A stretch of 64,000 nucleotides of DNA, taken from the NCBI RefSeq assembly GCF_008831285.2, contig NC_045142.1:23187300-23251299 (forward strand), written 5' to 3'. The notes below the pieces were generated by a model. The model was given only the letters and a program-made list of their open reading frames with translations, had not been told where the DNA came from and did not search any database. Position numbers and translations under genes: made by a program. Of the stretch, positions 29,906 to 41,072 are shown one piece after another. Each line of letters begins with the position of its first letter. The first letter of the stretch is position 1. The DNA is from Nymphaea colorata. Its lineage: Eukaryota; Streptophyta; Magnoliopsida; Nymphaeales; Nymphaeaceae.

Positions 29906-31560
29906 AAAAGTGGCGATGCTAACACTCATTTTTTCCATGAAGCTATCAAAACACAAAGAAGAAGAAACAAAATTCTCTAGATTGTTGTTGAATTCTTACC
30001 ATGACTGATCCTAAGGAGCTGATACAAGCAATTTCAAACCATTTCTACCAGTTTTTGGGTCAGGACCTATGGTTACAGATGATGATAACAGAGGTCTTAT
30101 CGAGTCTATTACAGAGGATGAAATCAAAAAAGTTGTCATGGGTGCCTATGGTGATTTGTGATGGCTTTAATTTCAGATTTTATGAGTCTAACTGCGAAGT
30201 GGTCAAAACAGATACTTATAATGTTGTTAGGGCTTTCTTTGTAAAAGGCAGGCTGGTCCGTAACACCAACCAGACGCACTTGGTACTCATCCCCAAGATG
30301 CCAGGAAATTCCCATATTTCAAATTTCAGGCCTATTTCTTTGAGTAATTGTTTGGTTAAAATTATCAGTAGGGTGATGGTCAATAGGATGCGTCCAATCC
30401 TTGGAGGGTGATTTCAGCCAACCAGCATGCATTCCGTAAAGGTCGCAACATTCAAGAATGTTTTTTGTTGGGCCATGAAGTCTTTCATTCCCTTGCCACT
30501 AGGAAAGGCAAAACTATATGTTACAATCTTGATCTAAGTAAAGCTTATGATTGAGTTAGTTGGGCTCTCCTCAAATCAGCTCTTCACCACCTTGGGTTCG
30601 ACAATAAGTGGATTGACAAGATTATGAAGGTTGTCAGTTCTGTGTCCATGGCAGTATTGGTTAATGGTAGGGAATGACCCTGGTTTCAAGTGAAAGGGGG
30701 CTTCAACAGGGCGACCTGCTCTCTCCATACCTGTTTCTAGTGGTAGCGTAGATGATTAGTAGTAGCTTCCAGGAAGTAGTTCTATATAAGCAAGTTAGAT
30801 TGCCGCAAGCAGGTAAATCAAGAAACCCCATTTCATCTATCATGATCGCTGATGACTTCTTTTTTTTTCAGCTTAACATTGGCCTTCCGATCGTAAATAT
30901 AAAGAGCTGCTTTGGGGGTTTAATGTCTGTAGATAAGAGATTTAACAAGTGGTGAATATGTTAGGGTGGGCAGCTGGATCTATGCCACTGAAGTACTTGA
31001 GTTTGTCACTTCAAGTGGAGAAGCTCTCCACCAACCAGTGTCATGTGTTGCTGACTAAGATGGAAAGCAAACTAGCTGCCTGGAAGAAAAAAAATCGTAT
31101 CTTATTCGGGTCGATTGTGCCTTGTTAAAAGCATCTTGTCTATAATTCCCAATTACTGGAGTATGGTTTTCCAATTAGCTAGTAGCACTATCAAACATAA
31201 TGAATGCTTACGTTCCAAATTTCTGTGGGGAGATAATGTTCAGAAGAGACACTTCCATCTAATATCGTGGTCCAAAGCTTGCCTTCTGAAATCTGAAGGT
31301 GGCTTGGGCGTTAGATATCACAGGGAAGTCAATTATGCAGCCTTAGCATTCATGGTGGTTCTAGTGCTTTCCGCAGATTCGGCATGGGGTACTTATGTCA
31401 GGGGTAAGTATCTTCATAACTCTAAGACATCAAACAACAATGCTCTGTATCTAATTGTTGGAAGGGTGTTAACTGGAAAGTCAAGAGTGGAACAACAATT
31501 AAGTTTTGGAAAGACCAATGGTTGGAATACGTACTTAATAGAAGTCCTCATTTACTAGAG
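29906..31560 (+). pseudogene. LINE 2 reverse transcriptase (broken)
   Basis: NQTHLVLIPKMPGNSHISNFRPISLSNCLVKIISRV (30,265-30,375) is the first conserved block. After a frameshift near 30,408, AFRKGRNIQE (30,429) and NLDLSKAYD then stop then VSWALLKSALHHLGF (30,525-30,600) follow. SSIMIADDFFFF (30,835-30,870) keeps the A-D-D catalytic pair. CLVKSILSIIPNYWSMVF (31,118-31,170) and SKACLLKSEGGLGVRYHREVN (31,272-31,334) complete the block. The domain of the usual LINE linker before it (30,001-30,200) is rearranged. Confidence 0.85.
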
Positions 31561-32754
31561 GCGAACATGCAAGTGGCTTAGCCGAATATTGCGATTTACC
31601 AAATGGTTACCTCATCGTACAATCAGGTGGAAGCTCTAATACAACGTATGTTTCCTGGCACACGCCTTCCTTCCCCTGAATCTTTGGTTGAAGAAGATGC
31701 AGACGAGATTGTTTGGAAAGGGCAGGGAACTTCTAGGCATGAAATTTGGCAATATCTACGTTCCAAAGGTTAGGTTGAACATTGGAGGAAAACTATTTGG
31801 GTTTGGTTTGGGCCTCCAAGAATATCCTGGTTGCTATACCTAGCATGCGAAGAGAAGTTGCTGACAGACGACAATATGCAGAAGAGAGGAATCTCTTTGG
31901 CATCCATGTGCTCCCTCTATCGAAACGCAAGGGAATCAGTCACCCATTTGATTACTGGTTGCATAGTGGTGGAGGGTGTGTGGAAGGTTTTGGCTTCCCG
32001 ATGTGGCTCATTGCCTCTCCCCAGAGGATCCACTAAAGGCTTGGGGGAAGAAGAGAAAAGGTTACAAGTTTTTGCATAAATGCAGATATCATCTTCCACA
32101 TTTTGGCTTGGTGTGTTTGGTGACCGAGAAACCAGTTGAGGCATGACACCAAAAAAATAGAGGATTTATGGAAAAATGGGTATGGGAGCGGTGCATGGAG
32201 TTCTTTTTTAGCATGGAGGCAGATGATCACTCTATGAAATGTCTGATAATGTGGTCACTTATAGGAATATGGATGGAAGGTTGGAGCTAGAAGAGGGATA
32301 GCCGGGCGATAATCCAGATTGTCACGTGAGAGAGGAACAACACTATGGGGTTAGCTGCTACGGTTAAATTGAGAAATGGCTCCATTCCCTTTGCAGTAGT
32401 TAGGTGGTCCAAGCCTTCAGTCACTATGGGTGAAACTTGGCTGCTGAATTTTGTTTAGAGGTAGTCACTCAAGAACATAAACCGATAGTTCTCCAGGCCA
32501 ACAACAAGCAATGGCTACAATGGATCAACAGAGCTGCTAGAAGATACCCTAGGTTGAATGAAAAATATAGCATTATTGGACATAATCTTGAATCTTTACA
32601 GATTGACAACATGTTCCCAGCAAGTGCCATAGTTAGTCTTTTTTTCTTGGTAAATGAAGGTAACCACTCCAAAGAGTGGAAGGACCTCCTAGAAGATTGG
32701 GATGTTGCAGATGCAAATGTTTAATGAGTCTTCATCCCCTTCTTGGGATCCTAT
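31561..32754 (+). pseudogene. LINE 2 C-terminal zinc finger and RNase H-like region (broken)
   Basis: A stop ends the frame at 31,558. ADEIVWKGQGTSRHEIWQYL (31,700-31,755) and RGISLASMCSLYRNARESVTHL (31,886-31,950; zf-RVT with one Cys replaced) follow in shifted frames. The last open part, 32,437-32,724 (AAEFCLEVVTQEHKPIVLQANNKQ), corresponds to the C-terminal RNase H-like region. Frames change at least four times. Confidence 0.65.
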
Positions 32755-32830
32755 AATTTTTTTTTTTTGCTATAAATATTTCATTCCTTATCAATAAGGG
32801 TTGAGGGCCTAACCATCCGCAGGCATTTTT

Positions 32831-34740
32831 CGGTATACATAAGAACAATCTTAGAAATCTTTGTATACATAAGAGCATTTACAAAGGCCTCAACGAGCCT
32901 CTATGGCCCAACCTGTCTTGGCCCGATAAATTATCCGCTAATCTAAGCATGAGTGGTCATCTTTATGACTCAAGCCCATTCAAATTCGTACATAATTAAA
33001 TAATTCAGGCCTAAGATAGGAAATGTGATCAGTAGGTTGATACGTTGAGAGGGGCCTTTATTTGTCTCCAAGGTACATAAGGTCAGAGGTTAGACCCCTC
33101 TCTCAAAGAAAATCGGGTCTCAAATTGGAGGTTTTGGATACATAAGTTCTAATATTCACATTTTTTTTCGCACAATTTTGAAATCATGTTTTATTTTGTA
33201 TTTGTTTCCGGAACTCAACTCATTTATACTCAACTCGACTCGCAAACCGGTACTTTATATAATACTGCCAAAACTGGTTCACTGGTTTTAACTTTTAGGG
33301 TAGAAACAAAGCGTCACAAGTTAAGTTAACGCCAAACGAGTTAATGCATAAAGGCCTTAACGCCCAAGTATTGAATTGATGAGTTTAATTCCTTTAACTT
33401 AAAGGTCTTAAGCCAACTCGCATAATTTTGTGTTCTACACCATAAAAACTGGATGACTATTCGTTTCTGCCATTGTTTCATGAAGATGTTTTTTTTTCAA
33501 AACTGGATCGAGTCCTTTGTCTGAGAAAGAAATCAATGACCTCCATAGACATATTGGGAATTTTAGGTAGATATGTCAATGGGTCATATTCCAAAATTAA
33601 CTGTTTTTGCTTTTTTAGATATCCACATATTTGGATTTTACATTCTGAATCTGAACCGAATCTGTTTTTTCACATTTATATCTGAACTGGAAACTGAAAT
33701 TTGAACCAAATCTGATCTAGATTCTGAATCTGATTAGATATTTATGTACATCTGAGACAGAACATTTCGAATATGATTCAGAATATAATCTAGATTCTGA
33801 ATCTGATTATAATTTAAGTCCTATTTTACCAGAACTTAGGTTTTTAATTAGTTTCTGGAATCTGGTTTACATTTTCGAGTTTAAAAATACCATTTTAACA
33901 AAAGTGGGTTTCTCACAAGCTCAGTTTTGAGTGTCATCTAAATATTCCTAAACATTATAATAAAATGGTATTTTGCCTCCAAAATTTCGTTTTAAAAGTC
34001 ATGCAAACATATTCTAAGAATTGAACTTTTTCTTTAACTTATAGTCCTTTAAGCTCAGGGGCCGAGCCAAGGGGCTGGCAAGGGCCATGACCCCCACTCA
34101 AAAATTGTGTTTCGGTCTCTGTTGAAATTGTAAGATCATTAAATATAAACATTTATTATAAAATAAATCTCATCCGAATTCGTATCCAAATCCAAACGAT
34201 ATTTATATATATTCAAATCTGAATTGAATCGGATGTCCTTTCTTAAATCTGAATCTGATCTGATTTTTGAATCAGATACTAAAAGTTTTTCTATGTCTTA
34301 TTTTTTCGAAACGGTTCATTGGATATCCACTAATTCATTTCCTGTCGTGCTGACGTGAGTGAAGCACAAGTTAAAACGTTAAAACGTTAAATCCTGTTTT
34401 CAGAAATGTTAGATGCGAGACTCAAAACCATATGTTACTTGAGATGCTGAAAATTATTATTAAAAAAATGTCAATTGATCCATCAAAACAAGCTAGCATA
34501 TAAAAACCTTTTGTTTTCACTTTTTGTTTTTTATTTAAATTTTACTAGGGGAAAAGTATGCAGCAATAAAAACTTTTAATGTTGTTCCCTGCTTCCACTA
34601 AAAAACAAATTTTTAAAATTTTATATGTAAATTTTTCAAAAGTCTATTTATATGAAAATTTTAAAAAATGATATTTTGGTTCCTGTCAAAATTTTGAATT
34701 CCCTCGACAAAAAATGACTGACTCCGCTCTTGGTGCCTTT
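32831..34740 (+). repeat. Dispersed repeat family A, copy 3
   Basis: It begins exactly where the family begins elsewhere (GTATACATAAGAACAATCTTAG), directly after the LINE tail. It shares AATTATCCGCTAATCTAAG (32,929) and AATAATTCAGGCCTAAGATAGG, then at 33,205 takes the GCTCGA-type variant seen in copy 1. 33,620-33,830 and 34,170-34,290 are degenerate TCTGAATCTGA repeats, like 55,375-55,700. A foldback arm relic lies at about 34,525-34,600. Confidence 0.75.
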
Positions 34741-35270
34741 AACCTATGATTGGTAGTACACTAGTTCTTGACTTAACCAACCACACCTGAACCCTCAGGA
34801 GTCGAAGCATCTACAACTCATTTGTTATTTCAACCTTATATTTTGTTTTTCTTTTTTAAGTGCATTATGTTCATGAAAAATAGATGTAATGTAATTAACA
34901 AGAGTTTACAGCGCAAAAACAGTTCATGGTGTTTATTTAAAAGTATAAGACAAAAATAAGTCTCAAATTGTATTTTTAACTAAAATAGATTCCTTGTGAG
35001 AGGACTTTAATTGGTTGTCAGGCCTAGGCATTGGGCCAGCCAGACATCCGAAACCCGAGTCCAGGGCCGACCCAAGTCCCAGTTGAGTCGAGTACCCGTC
35101 AGATACCCGGCCTGAACCCTAGGCTTATTGATGGTAGGTGGTGGTCACTAGGTTTTGACCCCAAATCAACTCTCAGATCGTGGCTAAAAACTAGGGACAA
35201 TAACCACCATTGAAGCCAAAAGGAATAAAAATTAATTAACAAAATTAACAGTAAATTTAATACGAATATG
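34741..35270. other. Unassigned intergenic sequence
   Basis: AT-rich except for a GC-rich patch at 35,020-35,200 (GGGCCGACCCAAGTCCCAG, GATACCCGGCCTGAACCC) that resembles the name-like GGGC/CCGAG words of family A and D ends. No gene recognised. Confidence 0.4.
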
Positions 35271-35273
35271 CAG

Positions 35274-35533
35274 AAAAAAAAAAGACGACATAATAAAATC
35301 AGTTAGACGAATGAATGTGTCCCAAATTAGCCATCAAAGTGAAGAAATTGATGTGCTTAATATGAATATGCAGAAGTAAAACGAAATGTTTCTTATTGGA
35401 ACTAAAAAAAAAGACGACATAGTAAAATCAGTTAGACGAATGAATCTGTCCTAAATTAGCCATCAAAGTGAAGAAATTGATGTGCTTAATATGAATATGA
35501 AGAAGCGAAACGAAATGTTTCTTATTGGAACTA
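35274..35533. repeat. 129-bp tandem duplication
   Basis: Two head-to-tail units (GACGACATAATAAAATCAGT... at 35,284 and GACGACATAGTAAAATCAGT... at 35,413), differing at few positions. Units contain AGAAGTAAAACGAAATGTTT / AGAAGCGAAACGAAATGTTT. Confidence 0.9.
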
Positions 35534-35619
35534 ATGGAGTCACTAATAAATATAATTGAATTGTAATATCCTTGTACCAATATCACCCCAAGTTCAATAA
35601 TAAAGTTGATAAATCGTGT

Positions 35620-35758
35620 TGTATATTTGGGATCGTTGGTATGAGACAAATGATTTGAAATATTTGGTGAAATTCGCGAAACATGAGCATTTTCATTGGA
35701 ACTTCACCAAATATCTCAGATCATTTTTTTTTCTCGAACCAATGATCTCAAATATACA
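35620..35758. repeat. Short hairpin-forming inverted repeat, 139 bp
   Basis: TGTATATTTGGGATCGTTGG at 35,620 is answered by CCAATGATCTCAAATATACA ending at 35,758. Inner parts (AATATTTGGTGAA against TTCACCAAATAT) pair as well, so almost the whole 139 bases fold into one stem with a small loop near 35,690. It is MITE-like in size and is also the size of a plant pre-miRNA. Confidence 0.75.
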
Positions 35759-35829
35759 AAAAAGGACACGGTGCCCTAGGGAGGCAAACATGTGAGACAC
35801 GCTTGAATTTCAAAGCCTTATCCATCCAT

Positions 35830-36110
35830 CTTCTGTCCATGCAAGTGGGGCACGGGCCGAGTCGAGCCTAAGCTTGGCCAGCTCGAGTTCGACTCTGCTA
35901 AAAAAACTTGAGCTTGAACTCGAGTCAAGCTCTTTATAACAAGCTTGAGCTCGACTCGACTACACAAAAATTGAGCTCGAACTCCTCGCTTAACCCATTT
36001 AACTTGTTTATTCGTTAACTTGTGTAAGCGTTAATTTGTGCTTGTATAACTTGTTTAACTTGTGTAAGTGTGTTTGCATCCTCAAAATTTCTTGTAGTCT
36101 TTGGAGTGCT
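35830..36110. repeat. GCTCGA-rich dispersed repeat (family H)
   Basis: GAGTCGAGCC, GCTCGAGTTCGACTC, GAGCTTGAACTCGAGTC and TTGAGCTCGACTCGACTAC, then AACTTGTTT/AACTTGTGTAAG words. The composition and word order match 8,815-9,150. Non-coding. Confidence 0.6.
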
Positions 36111-36680
36111 TCAGAAAAATGATGTTTTATTTTAAACTGAAAGAGAAAGGGACTCGCCCATCGGTACAAGGTCCGGCCATTTTGAATGCCTTTATTTGAG
36201 CTAACCCTTCTAATAACAGGTCTCTTGCTTTGCACATTCCAACATTTGAAATGTTATCCTAAATCCAACATGCATGTGTGTTCAAGTCTAAATAAAATAT
36301 ATTGAGACAAATGTTGAAATGATTAAATATGGTTTAGTTTTAGAAAAAAAAAATGGTGGTTTGAATCTAGGGATCTATTTTGGATTTGGGGCTAGTATGT
36401 GGAGATCTAGGGCTCTGTTTTGGATCTAGATTTGGATCTTAGGATTTGTTTTAGGCTTCTATATGAGTTTTTGACCCGGATCCCTGTTTGAATTATAGAA
36501 TAAGTCTAAATTGAGATTGGGCTTTGTGTCCAAAGTCTGAAAAGATCCAAATAAGTCCCAAATATTGTTGATAGACAAATAAAATTAGAAATTGGCCATA
36601 ATTAAGAGAAATTGAAGTGTTTGAAGCTGAAAATGCTTGAAGGTTGCTGTAAAGTTATCATGAAATGTTTGAGAAAGGTT
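36111..36680. other. Unassigned sequence with degenerate GGATCTAG repeats
   Basis: 36,360-36,480 contains repeated (T)GGATCTAGG/GATTTGG words (TGAATCTAGGGATCTATTTT, TGGAGATCTAGGGCTCTG). No frame or gene recognised. Confidence 0.4.
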
Positions 36681-36689
36681 AAATATAGA

Positions 36690-37000
36690 ATCTTGAAAAA
36701 TTTGGGGCGATTATAAAGTGTTAACTCATGTTACTTGTGAAAATTTGATTTTGCACTAAAAGTTAAAACCAGTGATTCCGTGAACCGATTTTGGCAATAT
36801 TATGTAGAGTGTTGGTTTGCGAGTCAAGGTGAGTATAAACGAGTCGAACTCGAACTCGAACTCGACTTGTTTGTTGTTTCAAGTATCTTTGTAAGTTCGA
36901 ACATGGCTCGTTTATAAACAAGTCGAGAACAAGCCGAGCTTTTTCAAGCGAGTACAAGTCGAGCCCAAGTGGCTCTCCTCATTGTGCAGCCCTACATGCA
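36690..37000 (-). repeat. GCTCGA-rich dispersed repeat (family H), inverted copy
   Basis: This is the reverse complement of 8,800-9,060: TTAAAACCAGTGATTCCGTG, TATTATGTAGAGTGTTGG, GAGTCGAACTCGAACTCGAA, GGCTCGTTTATAAACAAGTC and GTGCAGCCCTAC. The last word is the complement of GTAGGGCTGCAG, which starts the segment at 8,800. Confidence 0.75.
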
Positions 37001-38038
37001 AGGTTCCCAGCCAAAGATCGCGAACTGCTCCCAAGGGCTGGGTTACTAGATTTTCCAAGTACTCTGAAAGTAGACTCTCAAGAGGAGCAATGGAAAAGAA
37101 TGGAAAAGGAAGAACAACCCCTCTTCAAACAAAAACTTAAAACCATTAAAGATGCGCAAAATCCATGTTTTTACTCTAGAGAAAGTGAAGGTGTAGAATA
37201 GCTGGTTAAATAAGAGGGGTAAGATATGGCATGTCATTTATTCAATTCCTGCAGGCATTCCTCTCCTTGTGATGTTTAAAGTTGTGTATTCTCAAAATTC
37301 AACTCCCATTCACTGCTTGTTAATTGAATTTGATACTTACTAGTCAAACCTCAACAAACAGATAGGTTGTGGTCTTTCTTTTGCCATTGCTCTCTTTGGA
37401 TTTAAAGGTATGGATTTTGGCAATATTATGTAGAGTGTTGGTTTGCTAGTCAAGGTGAGTATAAACGAGTCGAACTCGAACTCAACTTGTTTATTGTTCC
37501 AAGTATCTTTGTAAGTTCGAACATAGCTCGTTTATAAACAATTCGAGAATGAGCCGAGCTTTTTCAAGCGAGTAAAAGTTGAGCCCAAGTGGCTCTCTTC
37601 GTTGTGCAGCCCTACTTGCAAGGTTCCCAGCCATAGATCATGAACTGCTCCCAAGGGCCGGGTTACTAGATTTTCCAAGAACTTGGAAAGTAGACTCTCA
37701 AGAGGAGCAATGGAAAAGAAAGGAAAAGGAAGAACAGCCTCTCTTCAAACAAAAACTTAAAACCGTTAAAGGTGCCCAGAATCCATGTTTTTAATCTAGA
37801 GAAAGTGGAGGTGTGGAATAGCTGGTTAAATAGGAGGGGTTAGATATGGCATGTCATTTATTTAATTCCCGCAGGCATTCCTCTCCTTGTAATGTTTAAA
37901 GTTGTGTATTCTCAAAATTCAACTCTCATTCGCTGCTTGTTATTTGAATTTGATACTTACTTGTCAAGCCTCAACAAACAGATAAGTTGTGGTCTTTCTC
38001 TTGCCATCACTCCCTTTGGATTTAAAGATATGGATTAT
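36787..38038. repeat. 626-bp tandem duplication
   Basis: 36,787-37,412 and 37,413-38,038 are direct copies, differing by scattered substitutions and a 6-bp loss in the GAACTCGAACTC run. Each unit contains part of the inverted family H repeat, the CAAGGTTCCCAGCC... segment, and one arm of the foldback family seen whole at 56,110-56,368 (AAAACCATTAAAGATGC). The junction word is TGGATT. Confidence 0.92.
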
Positions 38039-38896
38039 GAGCATATTTGATGGTTTTAGGGTTTTATTCGAAGAGAGGATAGTTAGCCCGTCTACCGTTA
38101 TTTGTTTAGATGAATTGTGATGCTTGGATCCTGTTTAATGTTTAAATGCAATTTCAGGAGCTTTTCGACAGCCAGTGGTTTGTACACATGGATGTTCGAA
38201 GTCCAAAGAATAATTCTAGGTCGGGTGAGAATTTTTTATACAAAAAATCCTTATAATCTTTCGCCCACCGACAGTGCCTAACATTTGTTAACCTTGAGAA
38301 TTGATTGCAATAATCTATACTAAAAGAAAGTCGTAAGGATCTAGAAAGCCTTGAATCATTGATATCTACGATCTTTGAACAAGAACCTGAAGGAGAAAAA
38401 TTATTCTGGTAAATAAAAATATGATCTGCTGGATAACATTCCAAAGCTTTTCTAAATATTCAAAACCTCAAACTCTATGTAAGAGATGTGATTCAAAAAC
38501 AGCAGTAGTTCGTATGTGGAACCCAAGTCAATGTCAAATTTCAGTCCATAATTATGAACTATTCCATCTGCCAGTGTAGGAGTGCAACCATGTTGATCAC
38601 AAACCTCTTGTAGTGACTTAACATTTCATTTTCAATGGCACCGACTTACTGTACATTCTATTTGTAGCCAAAACATACTGCATGGTCTTCACTGCTGTTC
38701 ATCCTTCCCCAACAGAGATATCACACTCTCAGTTGCTTAGGTAGATAGGATATGATTACTCTAACACAAGGGATATTTTTCTGTACTTGTTTCTCAGCTG
38801 TTTTCTTCTTTGTCTATTCTGCAGACAGCTATTTCTGCATTTTATTACTAATCTTTCTCATGCTGAACCTATTCTCCTCACATTAAATTTTTGCAG

Positions 38897-39016
38897 GCCT
38901 TTTTGTATTCTTTGGAGCATAGGGTGCCTCTTATTGGGTTTAGTCAAGATCGATGTGTGACACTGTTTGATGATCCATTGATTGAATCACTTCACACTGT
39001 CCATTTTGAGCCAAGG
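38897..39016 (+). pseudogene. HAD-family hydrolase (plant YBEY/Cof-like protein) exon
   Basis: The segment is preceded by TTTTTGCAG and followed by GTAACG, with an open frame of 40 codons: AFLYSLEHRVPLIGFSQDRC (38,897-38,956), then LFDDPLIESLHTVHFEPR. From memory this matches the cap region of the Cof-type HAD hydrolase that in plants is fused to a chloroplast YbeY endoribonuclease. There are no stops and the splice signals are good, so it may be a real exon of a gene whose other exons are far away, or a captured fragment. I see no upstream exon (DLDGTLL or VYGRQG motifs) in this window. Confidence 0.55.
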
Positions 39017-39123
39017 GTAACGTAGGATATGAAGATGTTAGTAACAGGCAATGACCTCATTTTGGACCTTACCTTGTGCCATCGTGATTTAAGGGTTTGC
39101 TTTTTATTTTCTTTCGTTTGCAG

Positions 39124-39174
39124 GCAGAGGTCATGCCCTCAGTCGAAGACCTTCTGAGAGCTGTTGACATTCGG
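39124..39174 (+). pseudogene. HAD-family hydrolase, next exon
   Basis: It follows a 107-bp intron (39,017-39,123, GTAACG...TTTGCAG) that keeps the frame. It encodes AEVMPSVEDLLRAVDIR, continuing the previous exon as expected for the family (EPKAEIMPSVEQLL). After ATTCGG the sequence is GCAAGC rather than GT; a GC-AG intron donor is possible because the context (GG|GCAAG) is the one such introns favour, otherwise the gene is truncated here. The expected next exon (VIFLDTAEGVSS) was not found. Confidence 0.5.
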
Positions 39175-40054
39175 GCAAGCATGCCAAAGCTTGAAAGATG
39201 CTATCTATTGCCATGATAGCCTCTATCTCAACATTAGATCTTGAATCAACTGTTTGCTTTTTCTTCTTTTTCATGCATCTATTTCTTTTTTCATGAGCAA
39301 GTGAATACAAGGACAAAGGAGTTACAATAATGCAGGAAACGATGAAAGACTTGGGCGATAAGTAATGTTGATTGAAATACCTGTCGATCAAGATTACTTC
39401 ACCTTTCTCAGTTACTGCTTTTTCAGCTTTTCCATTTTCTTAACTTGGTCTGGCTTGTTTCTTTCTCATTGTTTTTCCATATCCTTGTTATGACTTGTTT
39501 GCCAGTATGTTGGCAAAGCTTGATGGTGGGGCCAAGGCTTGATAATGACAACGATGAAAGTTCAATGTTTTGGAAATCTAGAGGTTTGCTTTTATTTATT
39601 TTGTGGTGTGGCTATTGGATACCAATAGTCACCCAGATTATTTTTCATGCTAGCTTGTGGGCTTGCTGCTCATAGTCCAAAAATTTAGGAAAGCTCCTGT
39701 TTTCTGAGATAGTGCCTAGATTTTTTCAGGAATTTAGATTTAGTTATATCGACAAAATTCCTATGTTTTGAAACTTTTCCTAGACTTTTTTCTTTTTTGG
39801 GGAAAGCAGGTTTTGTTATAAGATCTGCTGCTTTTGATTCCTGGCGCAATTTTCTTGTGTGTTAAAGGATGTTTGACCTTCTAACTGCTTCACAGTTCAC
39901 AGTTACCTCTTCTACCTTTCTGCATCAGGAATTCTGAGAAAATAGAATAGAAAGGAAATGGACAATGTTAAGGTGTCCCTAAGAGCACCTGAGATAGAAA
40001 ACCATATGGAAAGCTCACTGGACAAAAACCAGATCTCAAATGATAATGGAGACT
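39175..40054. other. Unassigned sequence after the HAD exons
   Basis: T-rich, intron-like in style, with several TTGCAG/TTTCAG words (for example 39,120; 39,422; 39,500) but no exon that I recognise. Could be the intron of the HAD gene. Confidence 0.35.
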
Positions 40055-40798
40055 GTCTTTACCAGTAAATTACCATTACCAGGGTAATATTATGTACATA
40101 ATGATATATACATAACCACTGTTAAGGTACTGTATACATATAATGTGTAGTAGTGTATAACATACCTTACCTTATGTGTATAGGTGAAATATTGTACTTA
40201 ACATGGTCCATATTAATATTGTATTACAGTACATATACTAACCCTATGACCACAATAGGGTACCAGTATAGGGGTTAACTTGTATACAGTAACCCTATAT
40301 TAACATGTACATACATGTATGTATATATATATATGGTTACATATATAATGTTGACTAGATGTTCCCAATATATGACACATACTATTGCATAACACATGGT
40401 GTTATTGTTATGGTATAGAGCTAATGTGTCCAGGTATATGTATATACCCGACTATATTAATATTATTGTACACATATAATGCTGTATATACATCAATGTT
40501 TGAGAATATACGTTATTACAACATAGGACAGTAATAGTTGTTATTATATACATAGTTGGGGTATATTTCAGTCGGCTATATGGCCAGCTTGTAACTACAC
40601 AAGGACTATAGGTGCTGTGTCTGTACGGTACAGTTATGTATATACCTTTACTGTTATGGTGTATGATCAACATCTATAAGTAACTGTTGGACCATATCTA
40701 AACCTCATGCCAAACATGGTGAAATATCTGAACCCTAGTGTCCTATGCGGGCGCACATAGACTATTAGTGGTAATCTTATACATGTAACCATACAGTG
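40055..40798. repeat. AT-rich, homopolymer-free tract, left half
   Basis: About 740 bases made mostly of TATA, GTATAC, ACCATA, GTTATAT words. It has no run of four or more A or T, in sharp contrast to all surrounding sequence. Small palindromes are dense (GGTATATGTATATACC at about 40,433; GTCTGTACGGTACAG at 40,619). It continues at 46,167 after the Copia insertion. Non-coding; class unknown. Confidence 0.6.
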
Positions 40799-40826
40799 TG
40801 TTCATTATGGGAGGAAGAAAGGGACA

Positions 40827-40857
<31 letters not shown>

Positions 40858-41023
40858 AACGAAACATTCTAAGCTTACGTAACCCTAACTCATATTAAAA
40901 GAGATTAGGGTATTAAAAACTTTACAAAATTAGTCCACTAGAAATAAGAAAGCAATAAAGTGGACCCTTCCAACTTTCTAAAATTTCAAAAAACCTCTAA
41001 TCAACTTCTAAAAGTATTTAACA
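40799..41023 (-). repeat. Copia element 3' LTR
   Basis: On the minus strand it runs TGTTAAATACTTTTAGAAG... to ...CTCCCATAATGAACA. It is almost the same as 45,947-46,166, differing by a longer GA run and scattered substitutions. The (GA)n run at about 40,831-40,860 is within it. Confidence 0.92.
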
Positions 41024-41038
41024 CTTCCCCTCAAGCTG
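41024..41038 (-). promoter_or_regulatory. Polypurine tract of the Copia element
   Basis: On the minus strand CAGCTTGAGGGGAAG directly precedes the TG of the 3' LTR, as required for plus-strand priming. Confidence 0.85.
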
Positions 41039-41072
41039 GAGCATAGATATCAATCATGCTCAGCTTGTTACA

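Larger units (their letters stand above)
29152..32830 (+). mobile_element. Second L1-type LINE, 5'-truncated
   Basis: It starts inside the endonuclease domain right after the Gypsy LTR, then runs through reverse transcriptase, zinc finger and RNase H-like parts to a 3' tail (32,755-32,830) like that of the first LINE. 5' truncation is the normal outcome of target-primed reverse transcription. Stops and frameshifts are spread over the whole length. It is related to but clearly diverged from the first LINE. No target-site duplication could be identified. Confidence 0.85.

Noticed and set aside
36787-38038. Pair of LTRs flanking a small element
   Set aside because: The two copies are immediately adjacent, lack TG...CA ends and have no internal region; a tandem duplication explains them.
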